NCBI GenBank assembly: GCA_003222675.1
Contig: QHWT01000061.1
Span: forward strand, 1 to 64,000
DNA: 64,000 nt
Direction of reading: 5' to 3'
Source of the DNA: Acidobacteriota bacterium
GTDB lineage: Bacteria > Acidobacteriota > Vicinamibacteria > Vicinamibacterales > 2-12-FULL-66-21
How positions within the stretch are numbered: the stretch's first letter is position 1; every line of letters begins with the position of its first letter. The notes beneath the pieces are model-generated. The model ran no database searches, had not been told where the DNA came from, and saw only the letters and a list, made by a program, of their open reading frames with translations. Shown here one piece after another: positions 55,401-63,225 of this stretch. A program made the position numbers and the translations under genes.

Positions 55401-55656
55401 CGGCGATTCCGGCGTCGGCATCCTGACTGGTCCGGGCTATTGGAACCTGGATCTCGGCCTGAGCAAGAACTTCTACGTCATCGACGACCGGAAGTACGTG
55501 ACGTTCAGGGTCGAGGCGTTCAACGTTCTGAACCATCCCAATTTCGCGATCCAGGCCGGATCCGCAGACATGTCGAGCCCGACAACGTTCGGGCGAATAC
55601 AGAACACGTTCTCAGCACCTAGAATCGTGGAGCTGGTACTGAAGTTCACTTACTAG
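52426..55656 (+). CDS. Oar-like TonB-dependent receptor with carboxypeptidase-regulatory domain
   Basis: A 1,076-residue outer-membrane receptor. ATG 52426 lies behind GGGAGG. A signal peptide (LVLAGGVSLGAQ) precedes a CarboxypepD_reg-like beta-sandwich at residues 25-110 (FTGTISGNDGKPVPDVEVVA). A plug domain follows at about 115-245 with ETVEVTGVSPILQTQNAVVG, MPLNGRNFSQLSLLMPGV and YTLDGVDMNEP. The rest is the large barrel, ending RIVELVLKFTY. This is the OAR-type family abundant in Acidobacteria, thought to import large or scarce compounds in a TonB-dependent way. The two CRTAC1-like genes follow on the same strand and are probable partners at the surface. Confidence 0.94.
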   Translation: MKMLRVGAALSLLVLAGGVSLGAQTHFASFTGTISGNDGKPVPDVEVVATNVATQVTYTARSNDKGLYTISALPIGAYKIRAQAQGFQINETNEITLESGQNARVDITMQTGLQETVEVTGVSPILQTQNAVVGQVVSETTIRGMPLNGRNFSQLSLLMPGVATTEPDSFTQPKNFGSGRPFVNGQREQENNYTLDGVDMNEPIDNLLPYQPSPDALAEVRVETNNYSAEFGNVAGALIGSTIKSGTNDFHGNGFEYWRDSSMAANTWDNNRVTPAAKKAELSQHIFGATIGGPVARNKVFFFGDYQGFLRDRPGELVRTVAPASFRQGDFSSVAVTIRDPVTGQPFPGNQIPVGRFSPIARAVLANQTLYPLPNRTGDTNNLVAPSSDKQRVHQGDFKVDLNVSDHDRFFGRVSYQHYKSEPDRAPIASNLIATNDSPFTGLAFNWNRTLSPTAINELLVGFTHVKFQTIPVDWAGIGKANASIGIAGDQTINGLSAFNIGDFGFGDAGGSEFNNIKSYQLSEKYSWFKGRHQFKFGGRWLYQRQGFSYSGNEGILGHFEYSGAFTGFNFADFLLDQVSAKGRGGLVAPFTQLGHRIAVFGQDDFRVRDDLTLNLGMTWEYTSPWVEKDNRQSNIDLTTGQLLLAGQNGNSRALFNPFYGGFEPRVGAAWTPTDKWVVRGAFGIVQYMEGTGKNLRLTQNPPFNFEGRKVFDATTGAGTASTGFNDIIPNVNGGAGTLYRIFAPDLRPQLTKQWNVFVERKLTNALSANVGYVGSRASHMVVPFDFNQPEPDPGPVSTWRPLDQRRPLFALNPNIGVTSGTNSIGVGAYDALQASLRQRPTEGLEFLASYTYSKALSDNVGYYGVGWSQTAGQGYYYLDGSNPLKDYGPSPYDMRQNFSLATIYELPFGRVRGGNAMGAKNAVLGGWTLNSIFQAHSGLPITVYDGAGQSLQATRSLERPNRVCNGAISGAGVNDPWIDISCFQHAPAGQFGDSGVGILTGPGYWNLDLGLSKNFYVIDDRKYVTFRVEAFNVLNHPNFAIQAGSADMSSPTTFGRIQNTFSAPRIVELVLKFTY

Positions 55657-55683
55657 GGGCTGTTGAAGAACCCGAGCCTCGGT

Positions 55684-55740
55684 GCCCAATGTCAGATGCG
55701 AAGTGTCAGATCTCCCTCCCCTTCGCATTCGACATTGGGC
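55684..55740. repeat. Inverted repeat at the 5' end of the CRTAC1 fusion gene
   Basis: GCCCAATGTCAGATGCGAAG (55684-55703) and CTTCGCATTCGACATTGGGC (55721-55740) are complementary at 18 of 20 bases with a 17-base spacer. It covers the first codons of the gene and so supplies its N-terminal residues. Confidence 0.75.
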
Positions 55741-58700
55741 GTTTAGCATTTGCTCTGCTGCTCCTGCTGCACGTCGCGCTCACGCGGGACGTGCTCGTGG
55801 CGCAAGGCACTTCGGGCGCCAACTCACAGCCGAACGCGGGCGGAGGCGGATACCGCTACCGCCCGACGAATCGCGTCCCCCCCTCGCTTGAATCCCTCTT
55901 CAAACAGCTCGCGCCTGGCAGCGATGAATTTCCTGACGAGAAAGAAGCGGAGGAACTGGCGCGCAGGCTCAGCGAGCTGAGCGCGCGTTTACGCGAGCAT
56001 CCGAATCGTGCGGCGGATGCCGCAGACTGGCTGCTCGCGCCCGAGTTCAAAGGGGGCCATCTGCTGCCGACCGATGAAGTCGCCAGCGGCAACAGCCCGC
56101 AGCTCGAGATCTTCCGCGCGAAGACCATCGCGCCGGATCTGAGCCTCGATCGCGTCGCGTTCCGCAAGGAGCTCGGCGCGCTGCTGGCCGCCTTCAATTC
56201 CCTTCAGACCACCGAGTTCCTCATCACACGAATCGAGGTCGACCGCGGGAGCGCTCCACGAGTCCGTACAACTGTGAGGTTCGATCTGAGCGGCGCGGCC
56301 GAGGGAGGATGGCGCGCGGAGCGGCTCGGGCACTGGCAGATGCGCTGGCAATACGCCTCTGACGGCTGGCGCGTGACTGAATGGACAACGCTCGACCACC
56401 TGCGCAGTCGCGCGCCGTCGCCGATCTTCACTGAGGTCACCGACGCGGCGCTCGGCCAGAATCCTTCATTTCGTCGCCAGCTCGTGCCAGGCCTCGATTA
56501 CTGGGCTTCGCATCTCGATGCCGTGTTCATGCCGCGCGGCATGGGGCATCACGGCGTGTCGGTTGGCGATTTCGACGGCGATGGTCTCGACGACCTGTAC
56601 GTCTCTCAACCGGAGGGGCTGCCCAACCGGCTCTTTCGCAACAAGGGAGACGGCACGTTTGAAGACGTAACCGAAGCCGCGGGACTCGCGATCCTCGACC
56701 GTACGTCGGAATCGCTCTTCGCTGACGTGGACAACGATGGTGACCAGGATCTGATCCTGCTGACGCGAAGCGGTCCCCTGCTGTTCTTGAATGACGGCAA
56801 GGGGCGCTTCACTCGCGATGCCGACGCCTTCCATTTCAAGCAGCCGCTGCAGGGATCGTTGACGTCGGCGGCGATGGCCGACTACGACCGTGACGGCTTC
56901 CTGGATCTGTATCTGTGCGCGTACGGCTATTACATCGGCGTGAGCGAGGACAAAGCCGGTCCGCCATCTCCTTACCATGATGCGCTGAACGGATCGCCCA
57001 ACGTGCTCCTTCGAAATGACGGCCACGGCCGGTTCGTAGAGGTCACCGATCAAGTCGGTCTCGACCAGAATAACGATCGCTTCAGTTTTGCGCCGGTGTG
57101 GGGCGATTACGATGAGGACGGCTGGCCCGATCTTCTCGTCGCGAACGACTTCGGCCGCAAGAACCTCTATCACAACGAAGGCCTGGTGAATGGACACCCG
57201 CATTTCAAAGATGTGGCGGCGCCGGCAGGTGTCGAGGATTACGGCGCGGGCATGAGCGCGACGTTCCTGGACTACGACAACGATGGGCACCTGGACATCT
57301 ACACCGGGAACATGTGGACGGCGGCGGGCCAGCGCGTGACGTCGGAGCCGGCGTTCAAGCGCGAGGCGCCGGAAGAGACTCGCGAGATCTACCGCCGGCA
57401 CACGCGCGGCAACTCGCTCTTCAAGAACCAGGGCAACGGCTCGTTCGCGGATGTGACGCTCCAGGCCGGGGCCGAGTTCGGCCGCTGGGCATGGTCCTCG
57501 GATGCATTCGACTTCGATAACGACGGCTGGGAAGATCTCTACATCGTCAACGGCATGTTCACGCGGGACGAGGACGAACCTGGCGTGGACGTGGACAGCT
57601 TCTTCTGGCGGCAGGTCGTCGCCAAGTCGCCGCTGACGAGGAAGCCGGGGACGGCGTACGACGATGGGTGGCGCGCGACCAACCGTCTTCTCGTCAGCAA
57701 CGGCGCGCAGGCGCAGCACGAGCGGAACGTGCTGCTGCGCAACAATGGCCACGGAGGGTTCGACGAGGTCTCGGGCACCGCGGGACTCGACGTCGATCAG
57801 GACGGACGGTCGTTCGCGGTGTTCGACTACGACCAGGACGGCGACGCCGACGTGATCCTGATGGCGCCTCGATCGTCGCCGCAGCTTCGGCTGTTCCGGA
57901 ATGACTACGCCGGGTCTAAAGACCCGGCCCACCCGGCCAATGCCGCGCTCACTATCCACCTCACCGGCACGAAGAGCAATCGTGATGCGGTTGGTGCGCG
58001 CGTGACCGTCGAGACCGATCAGATTCGCGCGACGCGGATCGTGATGGTGGGATCCGGTTTCCTGTCCCAGCGCTCGAAGGACTTGCTGTTTGGTCTGGGG
58101 AAGAGTCAGCGGATCGTGAAGGTCACAATCGCGTGGCCGAGCGGCACCGTGCAGACCTTCTCCGATCTCCCGTTGAATCATCGAGTCTGGATCGAGGAGG
58201 GCAGCGAGGCACTTCGCACTGAGCCCTTCCGAACCGCGAAGCCCGCCCCGGCGGCGGCTGTTGTGACCGCGAAAAGCCCTGCTCGCGACTTGCCATCTGC
58301 GGGGACCTGGCTCTATCGTCCGTTTCCTGCGCCCGGTTTCACGCTTCGCGATCTCGACGGTCAGGAGCGTTCGCTGTCCGGTCTGGCCGGTCACCCGGTG
58401 CTGGTGTACTTCTGGGCGACGTGGGCTCCGCCGTCGCGTGCAGCGCTCGAAGCAATCGCCCGCGAGCGCCAGAAGCTGACCGCTGCCGGCGCTTCGATTC
58501 TCGCACTTTCAGTTGACCCGATCGAGGATGCCGCGAAGGTCCGATCGGCCGGGCAGGGACTCGGTTTACCGGTGATGATCGCCACGGCAGAAACGGCGGG
58601 CACTTACAACATCCTCCATCGGTATCTGTTCGATCGACGCGAGGAACTGCCGTTGCCGAGTGCGTTCCTGGTGAGCGCGCAAGGCGAGATCGTCAAGTTC

Positions 58701-59576
58701 TACAGTGACCCGATTGCCGCCGGAAGGATCGTCCAGGACGTACAGAGCATCAATGCCTCGCCCGACGAGTGCCTGGCGCGCGCCGTTCCATTCGCGGGCA
58801 CGTTCACGTCTCCGCCGGGAGACCGCAGCTACTTCCAGTACGGTCTCGAGCTCTCCGAACAAGGTTTCGACAGGCCCGCATTGGATGCGTTCGAGCGTGT
58901 GGCAAAGGCGGACCCGAGCGCCATCACGTTCTACAACCTGGGGACGCTTTATATGAAGCTCGGGCAGCCCGCGGCCGCAAAAACGGCGCTCGAGCGGGCT
59001 CTCGCGTTGAACCCCGAATACGCGGACGCCAACAACACGCTCGGTGCGCTGCTCGCGCAGAATGGTGACATCGCCGCCGCGGTGGCGCACTTCCGGAGTG
59101 CGCTGAACACGAAGCCCGATTTCGCGGACGCGCTGAACAACCTCGGGTACACGCTGTTCCAGACGGGTCAGGCGCAGCAGGCGTACGAGCTGTACCAGCG
59201 GGCGCTTCAGCTTCGGCCGGACTTCCCCGAGGCGCTCAACAACGTCGGCATCTTCTTCGGTCAGCAGCGCGATCTCGAGCATGCCGAGATGTACTTCAGA
59301 CAGGCCGTCGAGAAGCGACCTGACTATGGCGAGGCCGCCAACAACCTGGCGCTCGTCGTGAACGCGCGAGGCGACGGCGCATCAGCGATTGCCTTGCTGG
59401 AGAAGTTACTGACGGCTGATCCGGCGTTCGAACCGGCATACGTCACGCTGTGCCGCCTGTACGTTGCGTCTGGACAACCACGACAAGCCGTCCAGGTGCT
59501 CGAGCGGCTGCTGCAGCGGAATCCGACGCACCCGCAAGGCCTCCAGTTGTTGAAGCAGCTGCAATCCGGGCGGTAA
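55689..59576 (+). CDS. CRTAC1-like FG-GAP/ASPIC-UnbV protein fused to Cys-less thioredoxin and TPR domains
   Basis: A 1,295-residue exported protein. The hydrophobic segment LAFALLLLLHVALTRDVLVAQ is a signal peptide; the residues before it come from a repeat element, so the natural start may differ. Residues 200-720 carry FG-GAP/VCBS calcium-binding repeats (GDFDGDGLDDLYVSQ, DVDNDGDQDLILL, DYDNDGHLDIYTGN). An ASPIC/UnbV domain follows at about 755-830 (RDAVGARVTVE). About 875-1020 is a TlpA-like domain with WATWAPPSRAA where CxxC is expected, so both cysteines are lost. From about 1040 to the end are seven TPRs (AAKTALERALALNPEYADAN). Likely a surface or periplasmic protein-interaction platform. 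Confidence 0.9.
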   Translation: MSDAKCQISLPFAFDIGRLAFALLLLLHVALTRDVLVAQGTSGANSQPNAGGGGYRYRPTNRVPPSLESLFKQLAPGSDEFPDEKEAEELARRLSELSARLREHPNRAADAADWLLAPEFKGGHLLPTDEVASGNSPQLEIFRAKTIAPDLSLDRVAFRKELGALLAAFNSLQTTEFLITRIEVDRGSAPRVRTTVRFDLSGAAEGGWRAERLGHWQMRWQYASDGWRVTEWTTLDHLRSRAPSPIFTEVTDAALGQNPSFRRQLVPGLDYWASHLDAVFMPRGMGHHGVSVGDFDGDGLDDLYVSQPEGLPNRLFRNKGDGTFEDVTEAAGLAILDRTSESLFADVDNDGDQDLILLTRSGPLLFLNDGKGRFTRDADAFHFKQPLQGSLTSAAMADYDRDGFLDLYLCAYGYYIGVSEDKAGPPSPYHDALNGSPNVLLRNDGHGRFVEVTDQVGLDQNNDRFSFAPVWGDYDEDGWPDLLVANDFGRKNLYHNEGLVNGHPHFKDVAAPAGVEDYGAGMSATFLDYDNDGHLDIYTGNMWTAAGQRVTSEPAFKREAPEETREIYRRHTRGNSLFKNQGNGSFADVTLQAGAEFGRWAWSSDAFDFDNDGWEDLYIVNGMFTRDEDEPGVDVDSFFWRQVVAKSPLTRKPGTAYDDGWRATNRLLVSNGAQAQHERNVLLRNNGHGGFDEVSGTAGLDVDQDGRSFAVFDYDQDGDADVILMAPRSSPQLRLFRNDYAGSKDPAHPANAALTIHLTGTKSNRDAVGARVTVETDQIRATRIVMVGSGFLSQRSKDLLFGLGKSQRIVKVTIAWPSGTVQTFSDLPLNHRVWIEEGSEALRTEPFRTAKPAPAAAVVTAKSPARDLPSAGTWLYRPFPAPGFTLRDLDGQERSLSGLAGHPVLVYFWATWAPPSRAALEAIARERQKLTAAGASILALSVDPIEDAAKVRSAGQGLGLPVMIATAETAGTYNILHRYLFDRREELPLPSAFLVSAQGEIVKFYSDPIAAGRIVQDVQSINASPDECLARAVPFAGTFTSPPGDRSYFQYGLELSEQGFDRPALDAFERVAKADPSAITFYNLGTLYMKLGQPAAAKTALERALALNPEYADANNTLGALLAQNGDIAAAVAHFRSALNTKPDFADALNNLGYTLFQTGQAQQAYELYQRALQLRPDFPEALNNVGIFFGQQRDLEHAEMYFRQAVEKRPDYGEAANNLALVVNARGDGASAIALLEKLLTADPAFEPAYVTLCRLYVASGQPRQAVQVLERLLQRNPTHPQGLQLLKQLQSGR

Positions 59577-59582
59577 TGCGCC

Positions 59583-61859
59583 ATGCTCCCAGGCTTACCC
59601 GCTCTCCGTTCCAGCCAGTGTGTAAACCAACTTCCGGGGTCTGACCCCAGTCAGTGTGTAAAGGAGCGTCCGGGGTCTGACCCCAGTCGCCGTGCCGTCC
59701 GGGGTCTGACCCCAGGGTGGGTATCTGCGGCGCTGCTGCTCGTGACGCTTCTTCTGCTCCTCCCGCCTCAAATCGCGACCGACGCTTCAACACGCCAGAA
59801 TCCAGCGTCATCACCTTCCTCGGATCCCGCGCGCGCCGAACGCGTGGCGCGTCAGGACAAGGTCCGAGAGATCCAGCGGAATGCGACCGCGCTGCTGAAG
59901 CGTGCGGCCGCGTCGCCGTCCGACAGCGGCGACAGGACGAAGCTGCTCAGTGACGCAGCGAGGCAGATTGAATCGCTCGCCTCCGACGTGTCGTCCCCCC
60001 CTGCGTTGCTGCCTGACGATCTTCGTGACGAGCTGCGACAGGCCGCCGCGGCGCTTCGAAAGGCGCCGTCATCGATCGAGCCATTTCTCGCGTTGCTGGG
60101 CCGCGTCGCGGCGCGGCTCGATGCTTCTCTCGATCTCGCCTTTCAGGGAAGCTACAGCCAGACGAAGGTGGCCGAACCTGTCTATGGCGGCCATGGCAGC
60201 GCGATGGGTCCGCCGCCGGATCTTCCTGCGTCCGGCGGCACGGCTTCGAGCATCACTTCGCCGATACAGTTCGAGGAAGTGCCCTGTATTCCGGTTAAGA
60301 CGTTCTGCGGGGGTCGCACGAAGGACCACATCGTGGAGTCCGGCGGGAGTGGCGTCGCCTTGTTCGACTACGACGGTGACGGCTTGCTGGATGTGTATGT
60401 CGTCAACGCATTCGAGCTCTCGGATGAACGCGAGAAAATCCCTCATCGCAACGCGCTGTTCAAAAATCTAGGGGGGTGGAAATTCAAGGACGTCTCGGCC
60501 GGGTCGGGCGTTGATGTTGCGGCGTGGGGCAACGGCGTCTGCGCCGGCGATTATGACGACGATGGCAAGCTCGATCTCTACGTCACGAATTTCGGCGCCA
60601 ACTTTCTGTTCCACAACAATGGTAACGGGACGTTCACGGACACCTCGGCCAAGGCCGGCGTGCAGGCGCCGGGATGGAGCACCGGCTGCGCGTTCTTCGA
60701 CGCCGATGGTGACGGCGATCTCGATCTTTATGTGGCGCGATACGTGACCGCGAGCTGGAGTGATGTCGTCCGAGCGGAGCGCACTCTCATCTGGCGTGGC
60801 GGTCCAAAGACGATGGTCGGACCGACAGGCATGACCGGCGAGGCCGATCTCTTCTTCGAGAACCGCGGCGATGGAACCTTCGCGGAAGCCACCGCCGCGC
60901 ATGGTCTCGTCGATGCCTCGAAGGCCTACGGCTTCGGCGTCGTCGCGACGGATTACGACGGTGATGGGTGGACCGATCTCTTCGTGGCCAACGACACGAA
61001 TCCTAATTTTCTTTATCACAACCTGGGTGATGGCCGCTTCGAGAGTGTCGGCCTCCTGAGCGGCGTGGCGCTCAACGCGGAAGGGCGCGCACAAGCTGGA
61101 ATGGGGGTCGACTCAGGGGACTACGACGGCGATGGCCGCCTCGATCTGATCGTCACCAACTTCGCGCAGGACAGCAACACGCTCTATCACAATCGCAATG
61201 GGACCTCGTTCGAGGACGTAACGACCGCAGTTGGTCTGGCGGGCCCGACCTTCGTACGCATGGGATGGGGCACGGCGTTTTTCGACGCGGATCTGGACGG
61301 CCATCTCGACCTGTTCTTCGCCAACGGGCATATCTACCCGAACGTCGATGAGTATCCGGCGCTCCACGAAAGCTTCCGTCAGAAGAATCAGTTCTTTCTC
61401 AATCGCCAAGGACGGTTCTTCGATGTGTCGGAGAGTGCGGGCGCCGGGCTGCAGGTTCTCAGCGCGAGCCGTGGACTTGCCATCGGAGATCTCGACAATG
61501 ATGGCGACCTCGATCTGGTGATCAGCAATATGGATGATGTGCCAACGGTGCTGAACAACCGTCAGACCACGGGGCACCACTGGGTGGCCGTCCAGGTCGA
61601 GAAGGGAGGCCGCAATCGCTTCTGCATTGGCGCGCGCGTCACCATCGACGCCGGCGGCACGCGACAGGTGCGGGAGATTCGGTCTGGTGGCAGCTACCTG
61701 TCTCAGAGCGATTTGCGCGCGCACTACGGACTTGGTTCGTACACCGGCCTGGTGGACGTGGAGGTCCGCATGCCAGGTGGACACACCTGGCAGTGGCGGC
61801 GTCAACCGATCGATCGGCTGATCAAGTTGACGATCGACGAAGGGTCACCGCAGCGGTAG
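59583..61859 (+). CDS. CRTAC1-like FG-GAP/ASPIC-UnbV protein
   Basis: A 758-residue exported protein. The first 45 codons are made largely of three short repeats (see the repeat at 59616-59713), so the true start is unsure. The signal segment is WVSAALLLVTLLLLLPPQIA. An N-terminal helical part (to about 200) precedes FG-GAP/VCBS repeats with D-x-D-G-D-G calcium loops (FDYDGDGLLDVYVVN, DYDDDGKLDLYVTNFGANFL, DADGDGDLDLYVARY) up to about residue 660. The final 90 residues are ASPIC/UnbV (RFCIGARVTIDAGGTRQ, GSYLSQSDLRAHYGLG). It is seven bases behind the preceding CRTAC1 fusion gene and shares a transcript. A role in binding extracellular polymers or proteins is likely. Confidence 0.88.
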   Translation: MLPGLPALRSSQCVNQLPGSDPSQCVKERPGSDPSRRAVRGLTPGWVSAALLLVTLLLLLPPQIATDASTRQNPASSPSSDPARAERVARQDKVREIQRNATALLKRAAASPSDSGDRTKLLSDAARQIESLASDVSSPPALLPDDLRDELRQAAAALRKAPSSIEPFLALLGRVAARLDASLDLAFQGSYSQTKVAEPVYGGHGSAMGPPPDLPASGGTASSITSPIQFEEVPCIPVKTFCGGRTKDHIVESGGSGVALFDYDGDGLLDVYVVNAFELSDEREKIPHRNALFKNLGGWKFKDVSAGSGVDVAAWGNGVCAGDYDDDGKLDLYVTNFGANFLFHNNGNGTFTDTSAKAGVQAPGWSTGCAFFDADGDGDLDLYVARYVTASWSDVVRAERTLIWRGGPKTMVGPTGMTGEADLFFENRGDGTFAEATAAHGLVDASKAYGFGVVATDYDGDGWTDLFVANDTNPNFLYHNLGDGRFESVGLLSGVALNAEGRAQAGMGVDSGDYDGDGRLDLIVTNFAQDSNTLYHNRNGTSFEDVTTAVGLAGPTFVRMGWGTAFFDADLDGHLDLFFANGHIYPNVDEYPALHESFRQKNQFFLNRQGRFFDVSESAGAGLQVLSASRGLAIGDLDNDGDLDLVISNMDDVPTVLNNRQTTGHHWVAVQVEKGGRNRFCIGARVTIDAGGTRQVREIRSGGSYLSQSDLRAHYGLGSYTGLVDVEVRMPGGHTWQWRRQPIDRLIKLTIDEGSPQR
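59616..59713. repeat. Tandem short palindromic repeats in the CRTAC1 5' end
   Basis: GGGGTCTGACCCC occurs at 59636-59648, 59672-59684 and 59701-59713. The unit CAGTGTGTAAA occurs at 59616-59626 and 59652-59662, giving a 36-base period for the first two units. All are within the open frame. It is the same repeat family as 51567-51617 (GGGGTCAGA core). Confidence 0.82.
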
Positions 61860-61862
61860 ACG

Positions 61863-63107
61863 ATGTCCGTTTCACGTCGCCAGTTTTGCCAATGGTTCGC
61901 GGGGAGCGGCCTCGCCAGACGTTCACTCCCGTTTGCACATGTCGATCCGCACGTCTTCACCGAAGGCCCGACAGCAGCCGCACAGACCGGATCGCATATC
62001 GGGAGTCTTTATCCTTTCGTCCAAAAGCAGGCTGATCGCTCCCCACTGGAACTTTCCTTCCTGCGACCCGAGTTTCGGGATCTGGAGAGTTGGCAGAAGA
62101 AGGCGAGGGCCATCGTACTCGAACACTTGTTTTACGCGCCCCCACCGGTTTCGCCGGCCGCTGATCTGATCCGTCGCACGGACCGAGGCGATTACGTCGA
62201 GGAGTACCTCACGTTTCAGACCACGCCCGACCTTCGCGTTCCGGCATACGTGCTCATACCAAAACAGACGAAACTTCCGGCGCCCGGAATAGTGGTGCTG
62301 CACTGTCATGGTGGCTTCTATGTCTGGGGCAAGGAAAAGCTGGTGGAGGTCGACAATGAGCCTGCGGCGCTGAGTGAGTACAAGAAGGACCTTTATGACG
62401 GCAAGAGCATCGCGACTGAGCTGGTTCGCCAGGGCCGTGTCGTCATCACGATCGACATGCTGTATTGGGGAGAGCGCCGGATGCTGCTCGACGACGACCC
62501 GCCGGCATATCGCGATCGCGGGAGAATGACGAAGGATGACGTCGCGGGTTTCAACCGGAGGTCCCAACAATCAGAGCAGTTGCTGGCGCGGAGCCTGTTC
62601 ACGGCGGGAATTACCTGGCCCGGAGTGATGCTGTGGGATGACCTCCGGACCGTTGATTATCTGGCTGCTCGTCCCGAGGTGGACGCTCGCCGCCTCGCAT
62701 GCGTAGGACTGTCTGTGGGAGGGTACCGCAGCTTCCTGCTCGCGGCTCTCGACCAGCGGATCAAAGTTGCGGTGAATGTGGGCTGGATGTCATCCCTCGG
62801 CTCGCATATCAGGCGCCACATCGTCAATTCGATCGGTCTCACATTCCAGATCATCGGACTCTACCGTTATCTGGATCTGCCCGATCTCGCCGCGTTGATT
62901 GCGCCGCGTTCGGTGCTCGTCATCAACGGATCCAGAGATCAGTTGTTCCCAAGGGAGGGTGTCGACGCGGCGTTCAAGAAAATCGAACAGTGCTTCCGCA
63001 AGGCAGGCGTGCCGGATCGCCAGCGATGCCGTCTCTACGATGCACCTCACCAGTTCAACGTCGCGATGCAGGCAGAGGCATGGGCATGGATCGCACGCTG
63101 GCTGTAA
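61863..63107 (+). CDS. Exported alpha/beta-hydrolase, acetyl-esterase-like
   Basis: A 414-residue protein starting at ATG 61863, three bases after the CRTAC1 stop. The N-terminus resembles a Tat signal (SRRQFCQWFAGSGLARR). The alpha/beta-hydrolase core shows GIVVLHCHGGFYVWGKEK as the oxyanion region, the nucleophile elbow GLSVGGYRS, the acid in VINGSRDQLFPREG and the catalytic His in DAPHQFN. This matches the dienelactone hydrolase/acetyl xylan esterase group (Abhydrolase_7 type). It probably deacetylates or de-esterifies polymer fragments in the periplasm or outside, fitting the TonB receptor cluster next to it. Confidence 0.87.
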   Translation: MSVSRRQFCQWFAGSGLARRSLPFAHVDPHVFTEGPTAAAQTGSHIGSLYPFVQKQADRSPLELSFLRPEFRDLESWQKKARAIVLEHLFYAPPPVSPAADLIRRTDRGDYVEEYLTFQTTPDLRVPAYVLIPKQTKLPAPGIVVLHCHGGFYVWGKEKLVEVDNEPAALSEYKKDLYDGKSIATELVRQGRVVITIDMLYWGERRMLLDDDPPAYRDRGRMTKDDVAGFNRRSQQSEQLLARSLFTAGITWPGVMLWDDLRTVDYLAARPEVDARRLACVGLSVGGYRSFLLAALDQRIKVAVNVGWMSSLGSHIRRHIVNSIGLTFQIIGLYRYLDLPDLAALIAPRSVLVINGSRDQLFPREGVDAAFKKIEQCFRKAGVPDRQRCRLYDAPHQFNVAMQAEAWAWIARWL

Positions 63108-63225
63108 GCCGTCATCACCAGGCGCGCACAGGCGGTTCCAATTCGCTCTTCGATCTAATGGTGCATCCGGTGGTGGCGCTGCCCTACGAGTGAGGCCGTG
63201 CCATAACGGCGCCGCTCCTCGCGGC

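Noticed and set aside
56466-58394. 642-codon minus-strand frame opposite the CRTAC1 fusion gene
   Set aside because: Antisense shadow produced by GC-rich repeats of the D-x-D-G-D codons.
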